From Bacteroidia bacterium (lineage in GTDB: Bacteria; Bacteroidota; Bacteroidia; SpSt-205), in assembly GCA_025057135.1 (NCBI GenBank), contig JANWXY010000077.1:1-42781 (forward strand): DNA of 42,781 bases. Direction: 5' to 3'. Within the stretch, counting starts at the first letter, position 1, and every line of letters starts with the position of its first letter. Below are positions 24,032 through 31,982 of this stretch, in pieces. The notes below the pieces were generated by a model. It had not been told where the DNA came from and did not search any database. It saw nothing but the letters and a program-made list of their open reading frames with translations. The translations under genes were made by a program, and so were the position numbers.

Positions 24032-25421
24032 TAGGATCGCAGCTTTATTTTCAGTGTGGGATAAAGTCAGGGTTTTGCCACTGGCTAAGCGCGTGTATGA
24101 TTTGGGAGGGGAAATATGGGCCTCTGGGGGTACCAGCCGAGCACTAATAGAGGCTGGATTACCGGCTAAATCCGTAGAAGAGCTAACGGGATTTGCAGAG
24201 CTCTTAGATGGACGTGTGAAAACCCTACATCCAGCGGTTTTCGCTGGGATATTAGCTCGGTCAGAAGAAACACTTCCGCTTGACCATCCTCGGTGGAACA
24301 TGGTCGTTGTGGAGGTTTATCCTTTTCAGAGAGAGGCTGAAAGCTGGATAGAACTGATAGATATCGGTGGAGTGAGCCTACTGCGTGCAGCAGCGAAAAA
24401 TTACGAAAACGTATGGCCAGTGGTTGGCCCTGACCATTATGACGAAGCGGCCGACCTTTTAGAGGCCTACAGAACCCTTCCTCCTTTGGAAGTGCGATAT
24501 AGATTTGCTGCGGAGACTTTCGCTCTCATGGCGGCGTATGATGCTCGTATTGCACAGGGCTTTCTACAAAGACCTACACACGCCGAAGCCCTTCGCTATG
24601 GCGAGAATCCCCATCAGCAAGCATTTTTTGTCGGTGCATCGCCTGTCGTCTTAGGAGGTAAAGCCCTTTCCTACAATAACTTTTTAGACCTTTCAGTAGG
24701 GCAGTCTATTGTGAAAGACTGGGAAAAGCCTGCTTGCGTTATTCTCAAGCACACCCAACCCTGCGGGGCAGCGTATGCTGAGACGCCGGCTGAAGCGTAC
24801 CAGCGTGCCTTAGAAGGAGACCCCGTGGCTGCATACGGGGGTATTGTTGTGTGCAACTTTCCAGTTACCTTGGAATGGGCTATGCTTACTAAGGGGTTGT
24901 TCATAGAGGTTCTGGCGGCGCCTGAGATTACTTCGGAGGCGGCGGAGTGGCTCCTTCGTCACAAGACAGTTACCTTGGTTCAGCTACCTATGTACTCCTC
25001 CTCTTCATGGGAGGTCCGAACGGCACTCGGGGGGCTTCTGTACCAGAGGCCTCATGTAGCCGATGAAGAGGAAATAGAGGTACGCTGGGCGGCTAGACTG
25101 CTGCGAGCACTCTACTCTAATGCTATCGTCATCACCGCCAGTGGCCAGCTCGTCTCGGCGGCAAGTGGTCAGACTTCCCGAGTAGAAGCGGTGCGATTGG
25201 CGATAGAGCGAGCTAAGCAAAAGGGTTTTCCTCTCCAATCGGTTTTGCTTGCGAGTGATGGGTTTTTCCCTTTTACAGATAGCTTAGAGCTCATCTATGC
25301 GGCGGGGATACGCCGCGTGGCCGTACCCCCTGGTGGGAAGCGCCAGAGCGAGATACAAGCCTTCGCCGAGAAGTGCGATATTTGCCTGACTTTTACCAAA
25401 TACCGCCATTTTCGCCACTGA
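24021..25421 (+). CDS. purH: Bifunctional AICAR transformylase / IMP cyclohydrolase PurH
   Basis: PurH carries out the last two steps of purine synthesis: formylation of AICAR and ring closure to IMP. The cyclohydrolase part shows KTLHP, VEVYPF, DIGG and RAAAKN, which contain the known active-site residues. The transformylase part shows YGENPHQQAFF, NNFLDLS, KHTQPCGAA (catalytic Lys-His, with Gln where Asn is common), YSNAIV, ASDGFFPF and YRHFRH. At 466 residues it is shorter than the usual 505-530, and SVWDKVR replaces the common SVSDKTG. The start at 24021 is preferred to an in-frame start 33 nt upstream because family members begin there. Confidence 0.93.
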   Translation: MAHNRIAALFSVWDKVRVLPLAKRVYDLGGEIWASGGTSRALIEAGLPAKSVEELTGFAELLDGRVKTLHPAVFAGILARSEETLPLDHPRWNMVVVEVYPFQREAESWIELIDIGGVSLLRAAAKNYENVWPVVGPDHYDEAADLLEAYRTLPPLEVRYRFAAETFALMAAYDARIAQGFLQRPTHAEALRYGENPHQQAFFVGASPVVLGGKALSYNNFLDLSVGQSIVKDWEKPACVILKHTQPCGAAYAETPAEAYQRALEGDPVAAYGGIVVCNFPVTLEWAMLTKGLFIEVLAAPEITSEAAEWLLRHKTVTLVQLPMYSSSSWEVRTALGGLLYQRPHVADEEEIEVRWAARLLRALYSNAIVITASGQLVSAASGQTSRVEAVRLAIERAKQKGFPLQSVLLASDGFFPFTDSLELIYAAGIRRVAVPPGGKRQSEIQAFAEKCDICLTFTKYRHFRH

Positions 25422-25423
25422 CT

Positions 25424-26449
25424 ATGTTCGGAATTCTCCTCAAACAGGATATCGCCATAGATCTCGGCACAGCGAATACTGTGATAATGATAGATGGCGA
25501 AGTCGTGATCGATGAGCCCTCCATCGTAGCGATTGACCAGACTAAAAATCGTGTCATCGCTGTGGGCCAGGAGGCTCTCTTCATGCATGAGAAGGCCCAC
25601 AAAAATATTCGCACGGTTCGTCCTTTGCGTGGGGGGGTTATCGCTGACTTTGCCATGGCGGAAGCGATGATTAGAGGGTTTTTAGAGAAAGTACCCGGAA
25701 GTCGTCGCCTTCTCAAGCCGAACCTTCGTCTGATGGTTTGCATTCCCAGTGGTATCACCGAAGTAGAAGAGCGAGCTGTGCGTGACTCCGCAGAAAGGGC
25801 AGGTGCCCGGGAAGTTTATTTGATTCACGAGCCAATGGCAGCAGCCCTGGGGATGGATATAGATGTAGAAGCTCCTCAGGGCAACATGGTGATAGACATA
25901 GGTGGTGGAACCACAGAGATAGCGGTAATTACACTGGGGGGGATCGTGTGCGACCGCAGCATTCGCATCGCTGGGGACGAGCTCAACTCGGATATTGTAG
26001 AATATATTCGTCGTCAGCACAACCTTCAAATCGGTGAGCGCACAGCCGAGCGGATAAAAATAGAGATCGGGGCAGCGATTACAGACATCCCAGACCCCCC
26101 TCCCAATCATCCCGTGCGGGGAAAAGACATTATGACTGGAACCCCTCGAACCCTCCATGTGTCCTATCGCGAGATCGTAACCGCTCTGGACAAATCTATC
26201 TCCAAAATCTTGGAAGCTGTCATGCAAACCCTCGGCGCAACGCCACCTGAGATTGCGGCAGACCTGGTAGAGAGGGGAATTCACATGGCAGGCGGAGGTG
26301 CTTTACTGCGAGGCTTGGACCAGCGCATCGCTCAGCAAACTCATTTACCAGTTCGTATCGCCGATGATCCTCTCCGAGCTATTGCGAAGGGTACTAGTTA
26401 TGCCCTTCGCAACCTCAATAAGTTCCACTTTCTCTTAGTCAAGAGCTAA
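25424..26449 (+). CDS. mreB: Rod-shape-determining actin homologue MreB
   Basis: MreB filaments guide lateral wall synthesis. The 341-residue protein starts MFGILLKQDIAIDLGTANT, with the phosphate-1 loop. It continues IHEPMAAALGMDIDVEAPQGNMVIDIGGGTTEIAVI (phosphate-2 region, split here only for description) and ends with the adenosine motif MAGGGALLRGLDQ. A frame open further upstream lies inside purH and is not used. It lies 2 nt after purH, and mreC follows after 20 nt. The N-terminal FGILLKQ could contribute to membrane contact as in other MreBs. Confidence 0.97.
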   Translation: MFGILLKQDIAIDLGTANTVIMIDGEVVIDEPSIVAIDQTKNRVIAVGQEALFMHEKAHKNIRTVRPLRGGVIADFAMAEAMIRGFLEKVPGSRRLLKPNLRLMVCIPSGITEVEERAVRDSAERAGAREVYLIHEPMAAALGMDIDVEAPQGNMVIDIGGGTTEIAVITLGGIVCDRSIRIAGDELNSDIVEYIRRQHNLQIGERTAERIKIEIGAAITDIPDPPPNHPVRGKDIMTGTPRTLHVSYREIVTALDKSISKILEAVMQTLGATPPEIAADLVERGIHMAGGGALLRGLDQRIAQQTHLPVRIADDPLRAIAKGTSYALRNLNKFHFLLVKS

Positions 26450-26469
26450 GTTTTCAGGGCTATCCCTCC

Positions 26470-27267
26470 ATGAATCTTTCTGGGTGGCTACGCATTTTTC
26501 TCCATCCGATAGTTCTATGGATAGCCGGTCAGATAACCGCATTTTATTTCTTCCTGAGCTTCACACCTGAGCCTAAGGGGGCTGTCAAACGGTTTTTCAT
26601 CTCGGTTCAAAAAGGTATCCATGAGGTGGCTTTTTGGATATCCAGTCCCTGGCGGGCTTTGAAACGCGTAGATGAACTTGAACAGCTCACCGCACAGCTC
26701 CAGTCCCAACTAAGCAGTCTGTCAGATACGACTGCGTACATCCCCTTTCCTGCTGGGGCTATTGGAGATTTTTCAGCCGTAGCAAAATACAAATTCCTTC
26801 CAGCCAAAGTCGTCTATCAAAGCCTGCTTCTAAGAGAAAACTATGCTATTCTGAACCGAGGCGGCCGGGATGGCATTTATCCTGGCTTAGGAGTTATTGA
26901 CCCTCAGGGGGTGATAGGTTTAGTCGCCGAGACTACGGCAACGTATAGCATTATGTATGCGCTCTTTCATAAGAATGTACATTTAGCGGCCACCCTTCCT
27001 CGCCATGGAGTGATTGGGGTAGTGGGGTGGAAAACCCCTACACTGAACAGCCTATTTTTGGAATATATCCCGCTGTATGTCCGGGTGGAGCCGGATGAGG
27101 AGGTTTGGACAGCTCCGAATAGCCTGATATTTCCCGCTGGCCTGCGAATTGGAAGAGTACGTGCGGTTCGTAGTGATTTTACACGAGGTTTTCATGCGAT
27201 ACAGGTGGATACTTATGCCGACTGGTCAAGGCTGTCGGGTGTATTTATTCTGATACCGCCTTCGTGA
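26470..27267 (+). CDS. mreC: Rod shape-determining protein MreC
   Basis: The 265-residue protein has one N-terminal membrane helix (about residues 10-30). A short coiled coil follows (VDELEQLTAQLQSQLSSL), then the beta-barrel domain with LLRENYAILNRGGRDGIYPGLGVIDPQGVIGLV, the characteristic MreC stretch. MreC activates PBP2 in the elongation complex. It lies between mreB and mreD; its stop overlaps the mreD start by one base. The length is near the lower end of the family range. Confidence 0.94.
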   Translation: MNLSGWLRIFLHPIVLWIAGQITAFYFFLSFTPEPKGAVKRFFISVQKGIHEVAFWISSPWRALKRVDELEQLTAQLQSQLSSLSDTTAYIPFPAGAIGDFSAVAKYKFLPAKVVYQSLLLRENYAILNRGGRDGIYPGLGVIDPQGVIGLVAETTATYSIMYALFHKNVHLAATLPRHGVIGVVGWKTPTLNSLFLEYIPLYVRVEPDEEVWTAPNSLIFPAGLRIGRVRAVRSDFTRGFHAIQVDTYADWSRLSGVFILIPPS

Positions 27268-27776
27268 TGGAAGCTTTGCGGATTGCCTTTACTGGATTTC
27301 TCTTGATAGCATTTCAGATGCTACTCGCCCCCAGCCTCTCCATAGAGAATCTCGTGTATCCCGCTCCGTATGTGCTTTTCTGGCTAATGCTTCCATTCTC
27401 ATGGTCGCCACAGGTCATAGGTGTGCTATCGGTGATTTACGGAGTGTTTATGGACATTCTTTTTCCTCCGTATGGCTTGCATACGTTTTGTGGTTTATGG
27501 GTGGTAGCTCTGCGTAAGCTCATTTTTCGGGTCGCACATCCTAACCTTCCTCCCGAATGGGAGCTAACCACCTCTACTCGTAGTCTCGGCATGGGGGAGT
27601 TTTTTCTATACGCTTTTCCTCTGACACTACTGCATCACATGTGGTATTTTCCTCTCGCAGCATGGGAGCTAAGTTCTACTGTGCTTTTGGGGCTGGGACT
27701 TAGCACCACTTACTCGTTCCTGTGGGAGTGGATTATTTTTGTAGTAGCACTTCGGCAGCGTCATGTACGAAATTAA
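27267..27776 (+). CDS. mreD: Rod shape-determining membrane protein MreD
   Basis: This 169-residue, five- to six-helix membrane protein sits directly between mreC and the PBP2 gene, the standard place for mreD. The segments LLIAFQMLLAPSLSIENLVYPAPYVLFWLMLPF and VFMDILFPPYGLHTF (quoted as separate short stretches) agree with the Bacteroidota MreD pattern. Sequence conservation in this family is low, so position adds much to the call. The PBP2 ATG overlaps its end by 14 bp. Confidence 0.85.
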   Translation: MEALRIAFTGFLLIAFQMLLAPSLSIENLVYPAPYVLFWLMLPFSWSPQVIGVLSVIYGVFMDILFPPYGLHTFCGLWVVALRKLIFRVAHPNLPPEWELTTSTRSLGMGEFFLYAFPLTLLHHMWYFPLAAWELSSTVLLGLGLSTTYSFLWEWIIFVVALRQRHVRN

Positions 27777-29586
27777 GTATCCAGACAGACGATGGGGCTG
27801 GACGATTATTGTGATTCTCACGGGGCTTGTGTTTGTGGGCAGATTAGCCCATCTCCAGCTTGCATCTCAGGAGGATAGCCGTCAAGCGGCCATGAATACC
27901 GTTCGTCGTGTGGAAATCATTCCGCCCAGGGGCGTTCTGCTTGACAGGAAAGAACGCCTCTGGGTATCTAACGTGCCTTTTTTCAATATTTTTATCACCC
28001 CGAAGGAAGCTTTCGGCTTGGATACGACCAGGCTGTGCCAGGTATTCGGTATCTCTCTGGGGGCCCTTCGGCAGCGCATAGAACAAGCTCGTGAATTTAG
28101 TCGGAGTAAGCCCAGCTTGCTTGTTCGGTATGTTTCTCTCCCACGCTATGCGAATCTCATGGAGCAGAGCTGGCGGCAAACCGGTTTCTCTGGGCAAGCC
28201 CTTCATACACGAAGCTATCTGTATCCAACTGGGGCGCATTTTCTGGGGTACATCAGCGAAGTGACGCCTAAGGAAATCGCTGAATCCGAGGGGCGATACA
28301 CTATGGGTAATCTCATTGGCCGTTCAGGCATAGAAAGGCAATATGAATCCCTCTTAGCTGGTCGTAAGGGTTTTCGTTATGTCGTAGTAGATGCGATGGG
28401 ACGCGAGCTTTATCCTTATCAAGATGGACAACATGATATCTCCCCCGTTCGTGGAACTGATCTCGTCCTCACCGTAGATGTAGATTTACAGCAGTTTGCC
28501 GAGAGTTTATTCTATGGAAAAATAGGGGCATTGGTGGCCATAGAACCTAAGACTGGAGAGATACTCTGCTCAGTCAGCATGCCGAGCTATGATCCTAATC
28601 TACTTTGCGGTGAGGATATAGCTGCAAACTGGCAGAACCTTCAAAAAAACCCGACCCTTCCGCTATATAATCGTGCCGTGCAGGCGATGTATCCTCCGGG
28701 CTCTGTCTTCAAACTCATCAACGCCTTGATAGCTTTACAAGAAAGCACGCTTACGGTGGAAACGGCCTATCCCTGTGGAATGGGCTATCTCAGAAATGGA
28801 GGCAAACCGGGATGTCACGGGCATCCTTCTCCCCTTTCTATGGTAGGGGCTATACAACACTCGTGCAATGCATATTTTGCTTCCCTTTACACCGATTTGC
28901 TACACCATCCGAAATATGGTGATGTAGCTTCGGCTTATGAGCGGTGGCGAGAGTACGTCATGTATTTCGGTGTAGGGAGACGGGTAGGTGTGGATATTCC
29001 TTCTGAGAAGCCTGGGAGCGTTCCAACCCGCGCTTACTATGATAAAGTCTACAAAACCGGCAAGTGGAACGCTTTCACGATCATAAGTAATAGCATCGGT
29101 CAGGGGGAGATTCTGATGACTCCTTTACAAATGGCAAATGTGATGTGTGTGATTGCTAACCGAGGTTTCTACATACAGCCACACTTTCTGCGATATGTTT
29201 ATGGCCAGATGGGGCGGCAAGTTAGTCATTTTGACACGATACGCGTGCCTATTGACCCTCGCTACTTTGAAGTGGTCATTGAAGGCATGAAGCTGGTGGT
29301 AGAGGCAGGCACAGGATATTCGGCATACGTACCTGGTTTGGGTTTGTGCGGCAAAACGGGTACCGCCCAGAATCCTCATGGTCAAGACCATTCGGTATTT
29401 GTGGGATTTGCCCCTTGGGACGACCCTAAGATTGCGATCGCTGTCCTGGTAGAAAATGCAGGCTGGGGAGCTACATGGGCAGCTCCCATCGCCAGTTTAG
29501 TCGTAGAGAAGTATTTGAATGGTAGAATCTCTCGTCCGCATCTCCTGAAGCATGTCATGGAAACTTCTCTGATTTCCTCCAAGTAA
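27763..29586 (+). CDS. mrdA: Class B penicillin-binding protein 2 (elongation transpeptidase)
   Basis: PBP2 cross-links peptidoglycan during elongation, partnering with a SEDS polymerase and MreC. The 607-residue protein has one N-terminal membrane helix (about residues 12-32) and a PBP dimerisation domain with IIPPRGVLLDR and GRSGIERQYESLL. The transpeptidase domain shows the catalytic triad motifs SVFK (Ser314, Lys317), SCN (367-369) and KTGT (531-534). A rodA gene usually follows, but here rimO does, its ATG overlapping the stop as TAATG. All active-site motifs are intact. Confidence 0.96.
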   Translation: MYEIKYPDRRWGWTIIVILTGLVFVGRLAHLQLASQEDSRQAAMNTVRRVEIIPPRGVLLDRKERLWVSNVPFFNIFITPKEAFGLDTTRLCQVFGISLGALRQRIEQAREFSRSKPSLLVRYVSLPRYANLMEQSWRQTGFSGQALHTRSYLYPTGAHFLGYISEVTPKEIAESEGRYTMGNLIGRSGIERQYESLLAGRKGFRYVVVDAMGRELYPYQDGQHDISPVRGTDLVLTVDVDLQQFAESLFYGKIGALVAIEPKTGEILCSVSMPSYDPNLLCGEDIAANWQNLQKNPTLPLYNRAVQAMYPPGSVFKLINALIALQESTLTVETAYPCGMGYLRNGGKPGCHGHPSPLSMVGAIQHSCNAYFASLYTDLLHHPKYGDVASAYERWREYVMYFGVGRRVGVDIPSEKPGSVPTRAYYDKVYKTGKWNAFTIISNSIGQGEILMTPLQMANVMCVIANRGFYIQPHFLRYVYGQMGRQVSHFDTIRVPIDPRYFEVVIEGMKLVVEAGTGYSAYVPGLGLCGKTGTAQNPHGQDHSVFVGFAPWDDPKIAIAVLVENAGWGATWAAPIASLVVEKYLNGRISRPHLLKHVMETSLISSK

Positions 29587-30884
29587 TGCACACCAAACCT
29601 ATACGCTTACACATAGCGACTCTCGGGTGTAGTAAGAATATATTCGACTCTGAGCGCCTCGGAGCGGCTCTCTCCGACCGATACGACCTTTCTCACTCTA
29701 CTGAGCTAGCGACAGCGGATGTCGTTATTCTGAACACCTGCGGTTTCATAGACAGAGCTAAACGAGAATCTGTGGAGGCAATCCTCCAATACGCAGAGGC
29801 TAAACAGCAAGGGCTAATCCAGAGGCTATACGTGGTCGGGTGTCTCGTTGCCCGAGATAAAGCTACTCTTCAAGCAGAGCTTCCCGAAGTGGATGGCTTT
29901 TTTACTCAGGCTGAGTATGATAAACTGATTCTGGAGCTTCAGGGGAATCTGCGTAGCTACTTGCTCGGGGAAAGGAAGCGCATAGGCTATCCACATCATG
30001 CCTATCTAAAAATCTCCGAAGGTTGCAATCGGAAGTGCAGTTTCTGTGCTATTCCCCTGATGCGGGGCTCACATACCTCTCGTCCGATAGAAGAGATTGT
30101 CAAGGAGGCACAACGGCTTGTTTCTCAGGGCGTCAAGGAAATCAGCTTGATTGCTCAGGATTTGACTTATTATGGAATAGACCTCTATGGTAAGCGGCGC
30201 ATAGCGGATTTATTAGATCGTTTGGCGGTGATTGAGGGAATAGGCTGGATTAGACTTCATTATGCGTATCCTGCGGGCTTTCCACAGGAGATACTTCCTA
30301 TTATTCGAGATGCCTCTCCTATTTGCAAGTATCTTGATATGCCGCTCCAGCACATCTCGGATAGCATCCTGCGGCGAATGCGGCGAGGGCTTTCTCGCGC
30401 CAAAACCGAAGCACTCCTGGATACCATTAGAGAGACCGTACCTGGGATTGCTCTGCGTTCTACTTTCATTGTAGGCTTTCCTGGGGAAACAGAGGCAGAT
30501 TTCGCTGAACTGTTAGACTTTCTGGAAAAATACCGCTTGGAACGGGTAGGGGCTTTCCTCTATTCCCATGAAGAGGGGACCGCGGCCTATCATTACGCCG
30601 ATGATATACCTGCTCGTATTAAAAGGCAGCGCTATCATCAACTCATGGCTCTCCAACAGCGAATCTCCTATGAGTGGAATCAAAAACTCGTTGGACGCAC
30701 CCTCAGAGTGCTCATAGATGAGCGCCAGAGTGATGTAGCGATAGCCCGGACTGAGTATGATGCCGTAGAGGTAGATAATCTGGTTTATGTTTCAGATTCA
30801 GCACAGCGTCTGTCCGTGGGCGACTTTGCCTATATACGGGTGGTGGATGCTACTGAGTACGACCTTTGGGCAGAGCCCATTTGA
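29586..30884 (+). CDS. rimO: Ribosomal protein uS12 methylthiotransferase RimO
   Basis: RimO is a radical-SAM enzyme that adds a methylthio group to an aspartate of ribosomal protein uS12. The 432-residue protein has the N-terminal cluster cysteines Cys15 (LGCSKN), Cys52 (NTCGFID) and Cys86 (VGCLVAR). The radical-SAM cluster cysteines are Cys147, Cys151 and Cys154 (GCNRKCSFCAIP). A C-terminal TRAM domain follows. LGCSKN and SFCAIPLMRG favour RimO over MiaB. Its start overlaps the PBP2 stop. The following gene begins inside its TRAM coding part. Confidence 0.95.
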   Translation: MHTKPIRLHIATLGCSKNIFDSERLGAALSDRYDLSHSTELATADVVILNTCGFIDRAKRESVEAILQYAEAKQQGLIQRLYVVGCLVARDKATLQAELPEVDGFFTQAEYDKLILELQGNLRSYLLGERKRIGYPHHAYLKISEGCNRKCSFCAIPLMRGSHTSRPIEEIVKEAQRLVSQGVKEISLIAQDLTYYGIDLYGKRRIADLLDRLAVIEGIGWIRLHYAYPAGFPQEILPIIRDASPICKYLDMPLQHISDSILRRMRRGLSRAKTEALLDTIRETVPGIALRSTFIVGFPGETEADFAELLDFLEKYRLERVGAFLYSHEEGTAAYHYADDIPARIKRQRYHQLMALQQRISYEWNQKLVGRTLRVLIDERQSDVAIARTEYDAVEVDNLVYVSDSAQRLSVGDFAYIRVVDATEYDLWAEPI

Positions 30885-31521
30885 GGTACAGGCCCTGTAC
30901 CGAAATGGCTCCGCTCGCCTTTGGCTACTCTTTTTACCTGCGGCATATGTCCAAGGCGACAGTCTGTGTTATGCAGAGTATCATATAGAAGTTCTCATTC
31001 GTGATGGGGTGCGGGTGTATGGACACTATCACCGCAGGGTGTATCTGTACGCTTCCTCCGTCGAGCTCCCCCAAAGTAATAATCTATTTTCCTGGAACCT
31101 AAGTGGTCTGCCCTTTCCCCTTCAGTGGGAGGTCGTCGTGTGGGATGCTGCACGACAGAGCGCAGTTTCCCGGTCAGGGATTTTTTCGTCAGACCAATGG
31201 GCAGTACTTTTCAGCCAAAATGGGCGAGGGTATGACCGCGCCTCTCTTTCTGCTTCTATGGAGGTAGTTTATCATTTGCCGAATGATACATACATCGGGC
31301 AGGCAGCCCTGTATAAAGAAGAAGCTGCTCTACCCGAGCTGCGGCAATATCTCTCTATTGAAGAGCGACGATTCACGTTCCAAGCTCGGAATGCATGGGA
31401 CACTTTCCATCTGTACTGGCGTGTAGAAGACCTGCCCCCAGGGGCATACCTTATTGGCTTATACCTCTATAAAGGGGAGGAGCTGGCTTATCAGGCTTTT
31501 TATTCCGTACGCCGTAAGTGA
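30847..31521 (+). CDS. Unknown exported protein after rimO
   Basis: I do not recognise this protein. With the ATG at 30847 it has 224 residues and overlaps the rimO 3' end by 38 bp. An earlier ATG at 30787 is also open. A short hydrophobic run ending in TTFGQ suggests a signal peptide, and the mature part is beta-rich (WEVVVWDAARQSAVSRSG, YLIGLYLYKGEELAYQAFY), like secreted immunoglobulin-like folds. The 3' end overlaps the convergent sixA-like gene by 22 bp. The start is uncertain. Confidence 0.6.
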   Translation: MLLSTTFGQSPFEVQALYRNGSARLWLLFLPAAYVQGDSLCYAEYHIEVLIRDGVRVYGHYHRRVYLYASSVELPQSNNLFSWNLSGLPFPLQWEVVVWDAARQSAVSRSGIFSSDQWAVLFSQNGRGYDRASLSASMEVVYHLPNDTYIGQAALYKEEAALPELRQYLSIEERRFTFQARNAWDTFHLYWRVEDLPPGAYLIGLYLYKGEELAYQAFYSVRRK

Positions 31522-31982
31522 AAAAGAAAGTCTAACTCAGTGTGAGGAACCTCTCGCCAAGTGCCATTCCAAGCAAAACCAATAATGTCAGCGGTAGCCA
31601 TTTCTACCACTTCACCTCGCCAGCGGCTCGCTAAATCGCTCCATAAAGGATTGTGTCCGACCAGAGCCACGGTATTTATCTTCTCGGGAAGCTCTCTCAA
31701 TGCTTCATATATGGCTTCGGCATCTTCCCAATAAAACGGCATCAAGGCTCGCACCCACTGATGAGGAAGCGAGGTTACTTGAGCTAAGAGATGAGCTGTT
31801 TGCCAAGCCCGAATGGCGGGACTGGAAAGAATCACATCGGGGCGGTATCCTTGACGAAGGAGAGCTTGAGCTTGGTGCAGGGCATCCTTGGTGCCTTTCT
31901 CACTGATGGGCCTATTGAAGTCCGACAGCCCTTCTGAGGACCAGTCTGATTTAGCGTGACGCATCAGTAGGATGACTCTCAT
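31500..31982 (-). CDS. sixA: SixA-type phosphohistidine phosphatase
   Basis: The 160-residue histidine phosphatase starts RVILLMRHAKSDW, with the phosphate-binding Arg-His pair. It has DVILSSPAIRAWQTA (second Arg) and VALVGHNPLWSDLA (second His). The short length and RHAKS variant are typical of SixA, which removes phosphate from phosphohistidine proteins. It overlaps the ccmF-type gene as ATGA, so it is co-transcribed with it, although no functional link is obvious. The target is unknown. Confidence 0.88.
   Translation of the reverse strand: MRVILLMRHAKSDWSSEGLSDFNRPISEKGTKDALHQAQALLRQGYRPDVILSSPAIRAWQTAHLLAQVTSLPHQWVRALMPFYWEDAEAIYEALRELPEKINTVALVGHNPLWSDLASRWRGEVVEMATADIIGFAWNGTWREVPHTELDFLFHLRRTE

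Noticed and set aside
23558-24301. 247-codon minus-strand frame
   Set aside because: It is antisense to the acyltransferase and purH, both clearly real, and its product resembles no protein.
25682-26284. 200-codon minus-strand frame
   Set aside because: Antisense shadow of mreB with Cys/His/Tyr-rich non-protein-like composition.
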